From the NCBI GenBank assembly GCA_048270225.1, contig JBLWTG010000005.1, positions 124,001 through 188,000 of the forward strand: a stretch of DNA of 64,000 nucleotides, written 5' to 3'. The translations under genes were made by a program, and so were the position numbers. Shown piece by piece: positions 7,982 to 16,151 of the stretch (positions are counted from its first letter, which is position 1; the number at the start of each line of letters is the position of its first letter). The notes below the pieces were generated by a model. It searched no databases and was not told the origin of the DNA. It saw only the letters and a program-made list of their open reading frames with translations. Origin of the DNA: Allopusillimonas sp048270225. GTDB taxonomy: Bacteria; Pseudomonadota; Gammaproteobacteria; Burkholderiales; Burkholderiaceae_B.

Positions 7982-8938
7982 TTATTTGACGATGCCGACT
8001 TCGCGGTAGTAGCGCTCAGCGCCGGGATGCAGTGGCACGGGCATGCCCTTGACAGCGTTTTCCAGCTTGATGGCCTTGGCGGCGTTGTGGGCCGCATACA
8101 GCGTGTCCAGGTGTTCGTACATCGCCTTGGTCATTTGATAAGCCAGTTCATCCGGAACATCGGACTGCGTGACCAGGAAGTTGGGGATGGCCGCGGTTGG
8201 GACATCGGTTTTCTGGCCGTCGTAGGTGTTGGCGGGAATGACGGAGGCCTGATAAGCCGCATCGCCGATTTTGGCAATTACATCGGCAGGAACCGGAACC
8301 ACGGTGATGGGCACAGAGGTGGCCAGGTCGCGGATGGAGGAAACGCCCAGGCCGGCCGACTGCAGCGTGGCGTCGAGCTGGCGGTTTTTCATGAGTTCGA
8401 CCGACTCGCCGAACGGCAGGTATTCGACCTTGGCCAGGTCATCATAGGAGATGCCGGCGGCCTTGAAAATGGCACGGGCATTCAGTTCGGTGCCCGAGCG
8501 GGCCGCGCCGACGGAAATGCGTTTGCCTTTGAGGTCGGCCAGCGTCTTGATGCCGGAGTCGGCATTGGCGACGATCTGCACATAGTTGTTGTAGGTGGCC
8601 GACAGCCCGCGAAGTTTGTCCAGTTTCTTTGGGAAACCGGCTTCGGCGTCGCCTTTCCAGGCGTTGGAAACCGTATCTGCCAGCGCCAGTGCGAGTTCGC
8701 CACGGCCTGCCTGCAGCAGATTCATGTTTTCGGCCGAGGCCTTGGTGACCTGGGCAGTCGCTTTTACATCAGGAATATTCTTTGCGTAGATCTGCGACAG
8801 TGCCACGCCGAGCGGGTAGTACACGCCGCTCTGGCCACCGGTGAGGATGTTGATGAATTGCTGCTTGGCGGCGACGGGGCCGGAAACGACCGTCGCGACA
8901 GCCAGCGCTGCGGCGCTGACCCATTTGATGGCTCGCAT
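7982..8938 (-). CDS. TAXI family TRAP solute receptor
   Basis: 318 residues with a Sec signal peptide (MRAIKWVSAAALAVATVVSG...AAK). The mature start FINILTGGQSGVYYPLGVAL, and the later RISVGAARSGTELNAR and AALADTV-like regions, are typical of the TAXI (TRAP-associated extracytoplasmic immunogenic) receptor family. It captures the substrate in the periplasm and hands it to the fused permease encoded next. An AAGGAGA ribosome binding site precedes the ATG. It is the first gene of a minus-strand operon: receptor, permease, DUF1850. Related receptors bind glutamate or other dicarboxylates, but this ligand cannot be read from sequence. Confidence 0.92.
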   Translation of the reverse strand: MRAIKWVSAAALAVATVVSGPVAAKQQFINILTGGQSGVYYPLGVALSQIYAKNIPDVKATAQVTKASAENMNLLQAGRGELALALADTVSNAWKGDAEAGFPKKLDKLRGLSATYNNYVQIVANADSGIKTLADLKGKRISVGAARSGTELNARAIFKAAGISYDDLAKVEYLPFGESVELMKNRQLDATLQSAGLGVSSIRDLATSVPITVVPVPADVIAKIGDAAYQASVIPANTYDGQKTDVPTAAIPNFLVTQSDVPDELAYQMTKAMYEHLDTLYAAHNAAKAIKLENAVKGMPVPLHPGAERYYREVGIVK

Positions 8939-9065
8939 TGAAATCTCCTTTTGGTTTCTGTAACTAATTTAAGTAAAACGCCGTCAATTAGAACAAAAAA
9001 CGGGCGGGCAGGTAATTAGGGATAAACCAGCGACTCACGCTCTGTGGTTTTTGAAGCAGTCGGCC

Positions 9066-10295
9066 TCAAGCGCGCCGCAGGCGAATCAGGGTGATTTCCG
9101 AGCGTGCGCCTATACGCATGGGCGGGCCCCAGTATCCGGTGCCGCGGCTGACATAGACCGCCATGGCGCCCTGGTGATGCAGCCCCGCAACGAAAGGCTG
9201 CTGCAGCGGAACAAAATACTTCCAGGGCCAGAACTGGCCTCCGTGCGTATGGCCGGATAGTTGGAGATCGAAGCCTGCCGCAGCGGCCGCCGGGGCGCTG
9301 CGAGGCTGGTGGGCCAGCAGCACGCGTACGCTCGCGTCGGCCGGCGCGCCACGCAGCGCAGCTGCTGGATTGCTGGCCTGAGCCGGGTCGAAGGCGGCAG
9401 CGCCATAGTCGGTGACGCCTGCGATGACCAGTGTCGCGGCGCCGCGCGAGACGCTGCGGTGTTCGTTCATCAGCATGTCCAGGCCCATGCGGCGGAACGC
9501 GTTCACCCAGGCAGCGGCGCCGGAATAGTACTCATGATTGCCGGTGACAGCGACGGCGCCATCGCGAGCGGCTAACTGGCCCAGGGGAGCGACGTCGTGC
9601 TGCAGGCGCTCGACGCTGCCATCGATCAGGTCGCCGGTCAGGGCGATAAGGTCGGGCTGCAGCGCATTGGTCCTGTCGACGATGGCCTGGACGTAGCGGC
9701 GCTTGATGGTAGGGCCTACATGGATATCGCTCAGTTGCGCAATGGTGTATCCCTCGAACTCGGCGGGCAGCGAGGGCAGGCGGATGTCGACGCGCACGAC
9801 GCGGGCGATGCGGCGGGTGTTATACAGGCCGATCAGTACGGCTGCGCAGGCCAGCACGATGACAGCGACACCGCTGGCGGCGGAAGGGTCGGCGCTCAGG
9901 CGAAGCATGGCCGCATGCAGCATGGCGGGCATGGTATCGGCCGGCATCGAAGCCAGGGGCGCGACGCTGTCCTGCGACATGGCAGTTGGCCCCCACAAGC
10001 CTGCAAGCGCGACAAGACCGAGGAAGGCCTCCCGCAACAGGCAGAGCACGAACAGCCAGGCGAAATAGCCGAGGGCGAGAAAGCCTGCCCATGCCATCAG
10101 GTCGCCGCTGACCCTGCCTACAGCCCGGCGGGTGCGAAAGCCGCCCATGATGAGCAGGTAGATCAGGAGGATGGCGGCGGCAATCGCCCAGCGTTCGGGG
10201 GCGGTGGCGGCTATGGGTGCCAGCCGCAGTGCGACATACACGTGAGCCAGTCCGACAATGATGGGAAGGCGCAGCAAAAAGGAAAAGCGGGGCAT
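9066..10295 (-). CDS. Membrane-anchored metallophosphoesterase (YkuE/YaeI-like)
   Basis: 409 residues from the ATG at 10295-10293 (MPRFSFLLRLPIIV), which has a GTGAGG ribosome binding site; the frame is open 25 codons further but without a start signal. The N-terminal ~175 residues form about five hydrophobic segments. The C-terminal calcineurin-like phosphoesterase domain shows all core motifs: QLSDIHVG (about 188), LTGDLIDG, VTGNHEYY (about 250) and LSGHTHGGQFWP (about 348). These bind a dinuclear metal centre. The homologue YaeI/LpxG-type enzymes act on phospholipid or lipid A pyrophosphate; here the substrate is unknown. It lies downstream of the ETF-QO gene on the same strand, with 111 bp between. 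Confidence 0.88.
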   Translation of the reverse strand: MPRFSFLLRLPIIVGLAHVYVALRLAPIAATAPERWAIAAAILLIYLLIMGGFRTRRAVGRVSGDLMAWAGFLALGYFAWLFVLCLLREAFLGLVALAGLWGPTAMSQDSVAPLASMPADTMPAMLHAAMLRLSADPSAASGVAVIVLACAAVLIGLYNTRRIARVVRVDIRLPSLPAEFEGYTIAQLSDIHVGPTIKRRYVQAIVDRTNALQPDLIALTGDLIDGSVERLQHDVAPLGQLAARDGAVAVTGNHEYYSGAAAWVNAFRRMGLDMLMNEHRSVSRGAATLVIAGVTDYGAAAFDPAQASNPAAALRGAPADASVRVLLAHQPRSAPAAAAAGFDLQLSGHTHGGQFWPWKYFVPLQQPFVAGLHHQGAMAVYVSRGTGYWGPPMRIGARSEITLIRLRRA

Positions 10296-10360
10296 GGCCT
10301 CACCGGTAGATGGCAATGAGGCTATTTTAGGCGGATGCGGAAAGGGATGCTGGAATACAG

Positions 10361-10398
10361 ATCCACCCATTGCCGACGCATGCCGGCGATGGGTGGAT
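10361..10398 (-). terminator. Strong hairpin after the ETF-QO gene
   Basis: A 15 bp stem (10361-10375 with 10384-10398, one G-U pair) has an 8-nt loop and lies 8 bp downstream of the ETF-QO stop. No U-run follows on either strand. It may be a rho-assisted terminator or a 3'-end stabiliser rather than a canonical intrinsic terminator. Confidence 0.5.
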
Positions 10399-10406
10399 GG
10401 GTATGC

Positions 10407-12053
10407 CTAGAGCCCGTTGTAGACAGGGCCTTCGCCGCCTTGCGGCGCGACCCAGACAATATTCTGGGTGGGATCCTTGATATCGCAGGTTTTGCAGTGC
10501 ACGCAGTTCTGCGCGTTGATCTGCAGGCGGTCATTGCCCTCGTCGGTCTTGACGAACTCATAGACGCCAGCAGGACAGAAGCGCGCCTCGGGACCTGCGT
10601 ACTTGGCCAGATTGATGTCAACCGGTACTGAAGGGTCTTTCAGGGTGAGGTGGACAGGCTCGTTTTCTTCATGATTGGTGTTGGAGATGAACACCGAACT
10701 GAGTCGATCGAAGGTGAGCTTGCCGTCGGGCTTGGGGTAGTCGATGCGCGCGCATTCGGCGGCAGGCTGCAGACAGGCGTGGTCAGGCTTGCTGTGATGC
10801 AAGGTCCAGGGCATTTTGCCCTTGAGCAGCCATTGTTCGATGCCGGTCATCAGTGTGGCGATGGTGCGGCCTTTTTTGAACCACTGCTTGAAATTGCGCG
10901 ATTTGTTCAGCTCGTCGTACAGCCAGGATGCCTTGAAGGCCTCGGGGTACGCGGTGAGCTCGTCATGGCTGCGGCCTGCCGTCAGGGCGTCGAAGGCGGC
11001 TTCGGCGGCCAGTGCGCCCGTCTTGATGGCCGAGTGACTGCCCTTGATGCGCGAGGCGTTCAGGAAGCCGGCTTCACAGCCGACCATAACACCACCCGGG
11101 AAGGTCAGCTTGGGCAGCGACAGCAGCCCGCCCGCAGTCAGCGAGCGCGCGCCGTAGGCAACCCGCTTGCCGCCCTCGAAGGTGGAGCGGATGGCCGGAT
11201 GCGTCTTGTAGCGCTGAAACTCCTCGAAAGGAGAGAGCCAGGGGTTGGCGTAGTCCAGGCCGACGACCAGGCCCACCATCACCAGATTATCCTTGAGGTG
11301 ATAGAGAAAAGAGCCGCCGTAGGTGTCCGAATCGAGCGGCCAGCCTGCCGTGTGCATGACCAGGCCGGGCTGGGATTGGGACGGATCGACTTCCCATAGC
11401 TCTTTGATGCCGATGGCATAGCTCTGCGGGTCGCAGTCGGCATCCAGCTTGTAACGCTCCATCAGCTGGCGGCCCAGTTGTCCGCGCGAACCTTCGGAGA
11501 AAATCGTGTAGCGGGCATGCAATTCCATGCCGGGCTGGTAGTGTTCGGTATGCGAGCCGTCGCGCGCCACGCCCATGTCGCCGGTTGCCACGCCTCTGAC
11601 GGCGCCGGTGTCTGTGTACAGGACCTCTACCGCGGCAAAACCGGGAAATACATCAACGCCCAGCGCTTCGGCCTGCTCGCCCAGCCAGCGCACGACATAA
11701 CCCAGGCGGACAATGTAGTTGCCGTGGTTCTGGAAACAGCCGGGCAGCATCCAGTTGGGAGTGGCGCGGGCGCCTTTTTCGGTCAAAAAAAGGAATTTGT
11801 CTTCGGTGACTTCGGTCTCGAGCGGCGCGCCTTTTTCTTTCCAGTCGGGAATGAGTTCGGTGAGGGCACGCGTGTCCATGACTGCGCCGGACAGGATGTG
11901 GGCGCCAAGTTCGGCGCCTTTTTCCAGCACACAGACACTGATTTCCTGCTCGCGCTGCGCTGCAAGCTGTTTTAGCCGGATGGCGGCAGCCAGGCCGGCC
12001 GGCCCGCCTCCAACCACGACGACATCGTACTCCATCGATTCGCGTTCAGCCAT
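10407..12053 (-). CDS. Electron transfer flavoprotein-ubiquinone oxidoreductase
   Basis: 548 residues, normal for the family. It takes electrons from reduced ETF (fatty acid, amino acid and related acyl-CoA dehydrogenases) and passes them to ubiquinone at the inner membrane. The N-terminal FAD-binding motif VVVVGGGPAGLAAAIRLKQL is followed by EKGAELGAHILSGAVMDTRA. The C-terminal ferredoxin-like [4Fe-4S] motif reads CVHCKTCDIKDPTQNIVW, with a further Cys in RFCPAGVYEF. A GGAGAG ribosome binding site precedes the ATG. The etfAB genes are not in this window. The 192 bp between it and the divergent thioesterase gene must hold promoters for both; a TACAAT (minus, 12124-12129) and a TATACT (plus, 12187-12192) are weak candidates. 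Confidence 0.96.
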   Translation of the reverse strand: MAERESMEYDVVVVGGGPAGLAAAIRLKQLAAQREQEISVCVLEKGAELGAHILSGAVMDTRALTELIPDWKEKGAPLETEVTEDKFLFLTEKGARATPNWMLPGCFQNHGNYIVRLGYVVRWLGEQAEALGVDVFPGFAAVEVLYTDTGAVRGVATGDMGVARDGSHTEHYQPGMELHARYTIFSEGSRGQLGRQLMERYKLDADCDPQSYAIGIKELWEVDPSQSQPGLVMHTAGWPLDSDTYGGSFLYHLKDNLVMVGLVVGLDYANPWLSPFEEFQRYKTHPAIRSTFEGGKRVAYGARSLTAGGLLSLPKLTFPGGVMVGCEAGFLNASRIKGSHSAIKTGALAAEAAFDALTAGRSHDELTAYPEAFKASWLYDELNKSRNFKQWFKKGRTIATLMTGIEQWLLKGKMPWTLHHSKPDHACLQPAAECARIDYPKPDGKLTFDRLSSVFISNTNHEENEPVHLTLKDPSVPVDINLAKYAGPEARFCPAGVYEFVKTDEGNDRLQINAQNCVHCKTCDIKDPTQNIVWVAPQGGEGPVYNGL

Positions 12054-12251
12054 GTTGTGACACTCTCCATTTTTATCTGTAATCTGTCGTTGCAGGCGGA
12101 CGCAAGGTCCGCGTATGCGTTCGATTGTATTGCAGTCTATGGATTAGCATGCCTGCCCCCATGGAATCGGGGTGTTGGCCGCACGTTATACTTGTTCCGG
12201 CAAGCGGTGTTCACCGCACAATAACTGAGGCTGGATAAAGGGTGTTGGCCT

Positions 12252-12695
12252 ATGCAAGCAGTTGATTCTTCCCGGGAGCAGGCTCGCCCGGCAGCGTCCT
12301 CCCGTCATGTGATGCCGGTTCGCTGGGGTGACCTGGATGCGCTGAATCACGTCAACAATACGGTGTACTTCCGTTTCTTCGAAGAAGCGCGCATGCAGCT
12401 GCTGGGTCGCATGCGGGCGGCGGCCGATTCAGGCAAGGCGTTTGTGCTGGCGCACACGTCCTGTGATTTTTTCCGGCCGCTGCATTATCCGGCCACGGCG
12501 GTGGTCGTGCAGTCAGTGGTGCGCGTGGGCCGCAGCAGCGTGGAGTTCGAGGCGGTCATCGAACGCGAGGACGAACCCGGCGTGCCCTATGCGAAGGGGC
12601 GCTATATTGTGGTTGGCGTGGATGCGGCGACGCAGCGCCCCGTGCCGTGGGAGGCTGCGGAGATTTCTCTGCTGGCGCCTGACGGACAGGCCTGA
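12252..12695 (+). CDS. Acyl-CoA thioesterase, 4HBT hotdog-fold (YbgC/FadM-like)
   Basis: 147 residues forming a single hotdog domain. The family signature VRWGDLDALNHVNNTVYFRF includes the Asp that positions the catalytic water, and LAHTSCDFFRPLHYPATAVV follows. It would hydrolyse acyl-CoA or 4-hydroxybenzoyl-CoA-like thioesters in the cytoplasm. The ATG at 12252 is the first start in frame. The gene precedes scoAB by 114 bp on the same strand, so a link to acyl-CoA metabolism fits, but the substrate chain is not predictable. Confidence 0.85.
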   Translation: MQAVDSSREQARPAASSRHVMPVRWGDLDALNHVNNTVYFRFFEEARMQLLGRMRAAADSGKAFVLAHTSCDFFRPLHYPATAVVVQSVVRVGRSSVEFEAVIEREDEPGVPYAKGRYIVVGVDAATQRPVPWEAAEISLLAPDGQA

Positions 12696-12809
12696 GGCCG
12701 CAGCGCCAGGGGCGCCATGCTCTTTTTTGGTTTGTTGCATCCGATAGGGCGCGGCGATGAAGTGTCCCGTGCCTTGACATGAAGTTTCAGAAATTAAAGG
12801 ACTGGAGTA

Positions 12810-13517
12810 ATGGATAAAGTCTATGCAAGCGCCGAAGAAGCGCTTAAGGGCGTCGTCGCGGATGGTCAGACGATCGCCGTTGGCGGGTTTGGCCTTTGCG
12901 GCATTCCCGAGGCCCTGATTGCGGCCCTGCGCGATTCCAATGTGCAGAATCTGACCTGCGTCAGCAACAATGCGGGCGTGGACGGGTTCGGGCTCGGGCA
13001 GTTGCTCAATACGCGTCAGGTCAAGAAGATGATCGCGTCGTATGTAGGCGAGAACAAGGAATTCGAACGCCAGTATCTGGCCGGTGAGCTGGAGCTTGAA
13101 TTCACGCCGCAAGGAACACTGGCAGAAAAACTGCGCGCCGGCGGCGCTGGCATTCCGGCGTTCTACACGCGCACAGGGGTGGGCACCATCGTGGCAGACG
13201 GCAAAGAAGTGCGTGAGTTCGATGGCCATCAATATGTCATGGAGCGTTCTATCGCGCCGGACGTTTCCCTCGTCAAGGCCTGGAAGGCCGACCGCAGCGG
13301 CAACCTGGTGTTTCGCAAGACGGCGCGCAACTTCAATCCCAACGTCGCCATGGCCGGCAAGCTCACCGTTGTCGAGGTCGAGGAACTGGTCGACACCGGG
13401 GCGCTGGACCCCGACCATGTGCATTTGCCGGGCATCTATGTGCATCGCATCGTGGTGAATGCACATCCCGAAAAACGCATAGAACAACGCACTGTACGCA
13501 ACGCGCAAGGAGCTTGA
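12810..13517 (+). CDS. scoA: 3-oxoacid (succinyl-CoA:acetoacetate) CoA-transferase, subunit A
   Basis: 235 residues, the usual alpha subunit length. The glycine-rich VGGFGLCGIPEALIAALRDS and the VSNNAGVDGFGLGQLL segment identify a family I CoA-transferase of the 3-oxoacid type. With subunit B it moves CoA from succinyl-CoA to acetoacetate or a related 3-oxoacid. An AAAGGA/GGAG ribosome binding site lies upstream. It is followed by scoB with a two-base gap, so the subunits are made together. A perfect TTGACA (12774-12779) lies upstream but without a matching -10, so I do not call the promoter. Confidence 0.95.
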   Translation: MDKVYASAEEALKGVVADGQTIAVGGFGLCGIPEALIAALRDSNVQNLTCVSNNAGVDGFGLGQLLNTRQVKKMIASYVGENKEFERQYLAGELELEFTPQGTLAEKLRAGGAGIPAFYTRTGVGTIVADGKEVREFDGHQYVMERSIAPDVSLVKAWKADRSGNLVFRKTARNFNPNVAMAGKLTVVEVEELVDTGALDPDHVHLPGIYVHRIVVNAHPEKRIEQRTVRNAQGA

Positions 13518-13519
13518 GC

Positions 13520-14173
13520 ATGGCCTGGAATCGTGAACAAATGGCGGCACGCGCCGCGCGCGAGCTGCAAGACGGCTTTTATGTGAACCTGGGCATCGGC
13601 CTGCCCACCCTGGTGGCCAATCACGTGCCGGAGGGCATGGAGGTCTGGCTGCAGTCCGAGAACGGGCTGCTGGGGATAGGGCCTTTTCCCACTGAAGACG
13701 AAATCGACGCCGACCTGATCAATGCTGGCAAGCAGACGGTCACCACCTTGCCTGGCTCATCCATTTTTTCCTCGGCCGACTCCTTCGCCATGATCCGTGG
13801 GGGCAAGATCAATCTGGCCATCCTGGGCGCCATGCAGGTGTCCGAGAAGGGCGATCTGGCCAACTGGATGATTCCGGGCAAGATGATCAAGGGCATGGGC
13901 GGCGCCATGGACCTGGTCGCCGGTGTCGGCATGGTCGTCATCCTGATGGAGCATGTCGCACGCAAGAAAGACGGCACCGAAGACATCAAGCTGCTGCCTG
14001 AATGCACCCTGCCGCTGACCGGGGTGGGCGTGGTGAACCTGATCATTACCGACCTGGGCGTTATGAAGGTCACCGACGACGGCCTGAAGCTGCTGGAGCT
14101 GGCGCCTGAGGTCACTGTTGAGGAAATCAAGTCCAAGACGCTGGCCAAGCTGGATGTCTCGGCGGTAAGCTGA
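13520..14173 (+). CDS. scoB: 3-oxoacid CoA-transferase, subunit B
   Basis: 217 residues from the ATG at 13520, which has AAGGAG seven bases upstream; an in-frame TTG six bases earlier is not needed. The catalytic glutamate lies in the LQSENGLLGIGPFP motif, where it forms the glutamyl-CoA thioester intermediate. FYVNLGIGLPTLVANHVPEG is the conserved N-terminal region. It pairs with the adjacent subunit A. A hairpin with a T-rich tail follows 49 bp after the stop and separates it from the peptidase gene. Confidence 0.95.
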   Translation: MAWNREQMAARAARELQDGFYVNLGIGLPTLVANHVPEGMEVWLQSENGLLGIGPFPTEDEIDADLINAGKQTVTTLPGSSIFSSADSFAMIRGGKINLAILGAMQVSEKGDLANWMIPGKMIKGMGGAMDLVAGVGMVVILMEHVARKKDGTEDIKLLPECTLPLTGVGVVNLIITDLGVMKVTDDGLKLLELAPEVTVEEIKSKTLAKLDVSAVS

Positions 14174-14221
14174 TCCCGTATCCACCGTTTTAGGGTCTGC
14201 AGAGCGACCCTGTGCCGGAGC

Positions 14222-14252
14222 GGACGCCTGCCAGTGCAGGCGTCCTTCTTTT
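14222..14252 (+). terminator. Intrinsic terminator after scoAB
   Basis: A perfect 10 bp stem, GGACGCCTGC (14222-14231) with GCAGGCGTCC (14236-14245), and a 4-nt loop are followed by TTCTTTT. This also argues against a start codon for the next gene at 14212, because the hairpin would then be inside it. Confidence 0.8.
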
Positions 14253-14265
14253 GAGGAATCTATTC

Positions 14266-16059
14266 GTGTCTTCCACCACTGTCCCAGAACGTCTTCAGGC
14301 ATTGCGGGCTGCCATGGCCGCCCACGGGCTGGACGCCTGCATTGTCCTGTCCTCCGACCCTCACCTGTCCGAATATCTGCCTGAGCACTGGCAGGGCAGG
14401 GCATGGCTGAGCGGCTTTGGCGGATCAGCCGGCACACTCGTCGTGACCGCGGAGTTCGCCGGGCTCTGGACGGATAGCCGGTATTGGGAACAGGCCGATG
14501 GCGATCTTGCCGGTACGGGGATAAGCACCATGCGCGCGGGGGCGCCGCAGGTGCCTGAGCCCGCGGCCTGGCTGGCGTCGACGCTGCCGCGCGGTGCGCT
14601 GGTCGCCGTCGATGGCAGTGTGGTGGCGGTGCAGACGCATCGGCAGTGGCAGGACGCGTTGTCGGCCCAGGGCATTGTTCTGGTGTCCGACCAGGATGTG
14701 CTGGGCGAGGTCTGGGCAGAGCGTCCGGCGCTGCCGAACGCACCGGTTTATGAGCATCTGCCTCCATACGCCTGCCGTACCCGGGCCGAAAACCTGACGC
14801 AGGTGCGCGCCGCCATGCAGGAGCGGGGCGCCCAGTGGCACTGGCTTTCTACTCTGGATGACATCGCCTGGCTGTTCAATCTGCGGGGCAACGATGTGCC
14901 CCACAACCCTGTGTTCCTGTCCTTTGCGCTGGTGGGCCGGAACACGGCCACGCTGTTTGTGGCGCCAGGCAAACTGGATGCTGCGCTGACCGCGGCGCTC
15001 GAGGCCGATGGCGTGAGCGTGCAGTCCTATGAGGCCGCCGCGGGTGCGCTGGCCTGCCTGCCGCCGGGGGATGTCTTGCTGTTCGATCCGGCCCGTGTGA
15101 CGGTCGGCACGCTGACCGCCGCGGCGTTTGTCGAGAAGATCGAGGGCGTAAATCCTTCGCATCTGCTCAAGTCGCGCAAGAATCAGGGCGAAATCGAAAA
15201 CATACGCCGGACGATGGAATACGACGGGGCCGCCCTGTGCGAGTTCTTCGCCTGGTTCGAGGCTGCGCTGGGGCGCGAGCGCATCACTGAAATCACCGTT
15301 GACGAGCAGATCTGTGCGGCGCGCGCACGCCAGCCAGGTTTTGCCGCAACCAGCTTCGGCACGATTGCGGCCTTCAATGCCAACGGCGCCATGCCGCACT
15401 ACCACGCCACCGACGCTGCGCACGCAGTGATCGAGGGTGACGGGCTGCTGCTCATTGATTCGGGCGGCCAGTATCCGGGCGGCACGACCGACATTACCCG
15501 TGTTGTGCCGGTGGGCCAGCCCAGTCTGCCCCAGCGGCGCGACTATACGGCGGTGCTCAAAGGCATGATCGCCCTGTCCGAGGCGGTGTTTCCGCGCGGA
15601 ATTCTCGCGCCTATGCTCGATCCTCTTGCGCGCGCGCCCATCTGGCGCACGGGCGGTGAATATGGGCACGGCACGGGGCACGGAGTCGGGTATTTCCTGA
15701 ATGTTCATGAAGGCCCGCAATCCATTTCCTATCGAAGCCGGCAGAACCCGGACATGGCCATGCATCCGGGCATGATCACCTCCAATGAGCCGGGCTTGTA
15801 CCGCCCCGGTCAATGGGGGATACGTATCGAGAACCTTGTGCTGGCCGTGCCGGCCCTGGAAACCGAGTTCGGCGAGTTTCTGCGCTTCGAGACACTCACG
15901 CTTTGCCCCATCGATACGCGCTGCATCGAGATGACGCTGTTGACCGACCTCGAGCGCGAATGGCTTAACCGCTATCACGAAGAGGTCAGGCGCCGGCTTT
16001 CACCGCTGCTCCAGGGGGCGGCGCTGGACTGGCTGGTGGCGCGCACGCAACTGATCTGA
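14266..16059 (+). CDS. pepP: Xaa-Pro aminopeptidase (aminopeptidase P, M24B)
   Basis: 597 residues from a GTG at 14266, chosen because GAGGA lies eight bases upstream and the scoAB terminator occupies the region before it; an ATG at 14212 is in frame but falls ahead of the hairpin. It is the long three-domain form, with two creatinase-like N-terminal domains followed by the pita-bread catalytic domain. Metal ligands are recognisable in LIDSGGQYPGGTTDITR (two Asp), GHGTGHGVGYFLNVHEGP (His), TSNEPGLY (Glu) and IRIENLVL (Glu). It removes N-terminal residues preceding proline, in the cytoplasm as no signal peptide is seen. The eukaryotic XPNPEP1-like length distinguishes it from the ~440-residue E. 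coli PepP. Confidence 0.9.
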   Translation: MSSTTVPERLQALRAAMAAHGLDACIVLSSDPHLSEYLPEHWQGRAWLSGFGGSAGTLVVTAEFAGLWTDSRYWEQADGDLAGTGISTMRAGAPQVPEPAAWLASTLPRGALVAVDGSVVAVQTHRQWQDALSAQGIVLVSDQDVLGEVWAERPALPNAPVYEHLPPYACRTRAENLTQVRAAMQERGAQWHWLSTLDDIAWLFNLRGNDVPHNPVFLSFALVGRNTATLFVAPGKLDAALTAALEADGVSVQSYEAAAGALACLPPGDVLLFDPARVTVGTLTAAAFVEKIEGVNPSHLLKSRKNQGEIENIRRTMEYDGAALCEFFAWFEAALGRERITEITVDEQICAARARQPGFAATSFGTIAAFNANGAMPHYHATDAAHAVIEGDGLLLIDSGGQYPGGTTDITRVVPVGQPSLPQRRDYTAVLKGMIALSEAVFPRGILAPMLDPLARAPIWRTGGEYGHGTGHGVGYFLNVHEGPQSISYRSRQNPDMAMHPGMITSNEPGLYRPGQWGIRIENLVLAVPALETEFGEFLRFETLTLCPIDTRCIEMTLLTDLEREWLNRYHEEVRRRLSPLLQGAALDWLVARTQLI

Positions 16060-16101
16060 GCGATATCGCGGCCTAATACCGGATCGGGCAGATGCTCGGG
16101 C

Positions 16102-16107
16102 TATAAT
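16102..16107 (+). promoter_or_regulatory. Candidate -10 box of pyrG
   Basis: A perfect TATAAT lies 45 bp before the pyrG start in the 92 bp gap after pepP. No good -35 is seen at the expected distance. A GC-rich inverted repeat (CCCGG TCAC CCCGGG) sits in the leader just before the start. Confidence 0.4.
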
Positions 16108-16151
16108 CCAAATTTCCCGCTACTGCCCGGTCACCCCGGGCATGTTTCACA

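Noticed and set aside
12774..12802. Promoter with TTGACA upstream of scoA
   Set aside because: The -35 is perfect but nothing resembling a -10 lies 15-18 bp downstream.
14212..14265. ATG start for aminopeptidase P at 14212
   Set aside because: The scoAB terminator hairpin lies at 14222-14252; the GTG at 14266 has a proper ribosome binding site.
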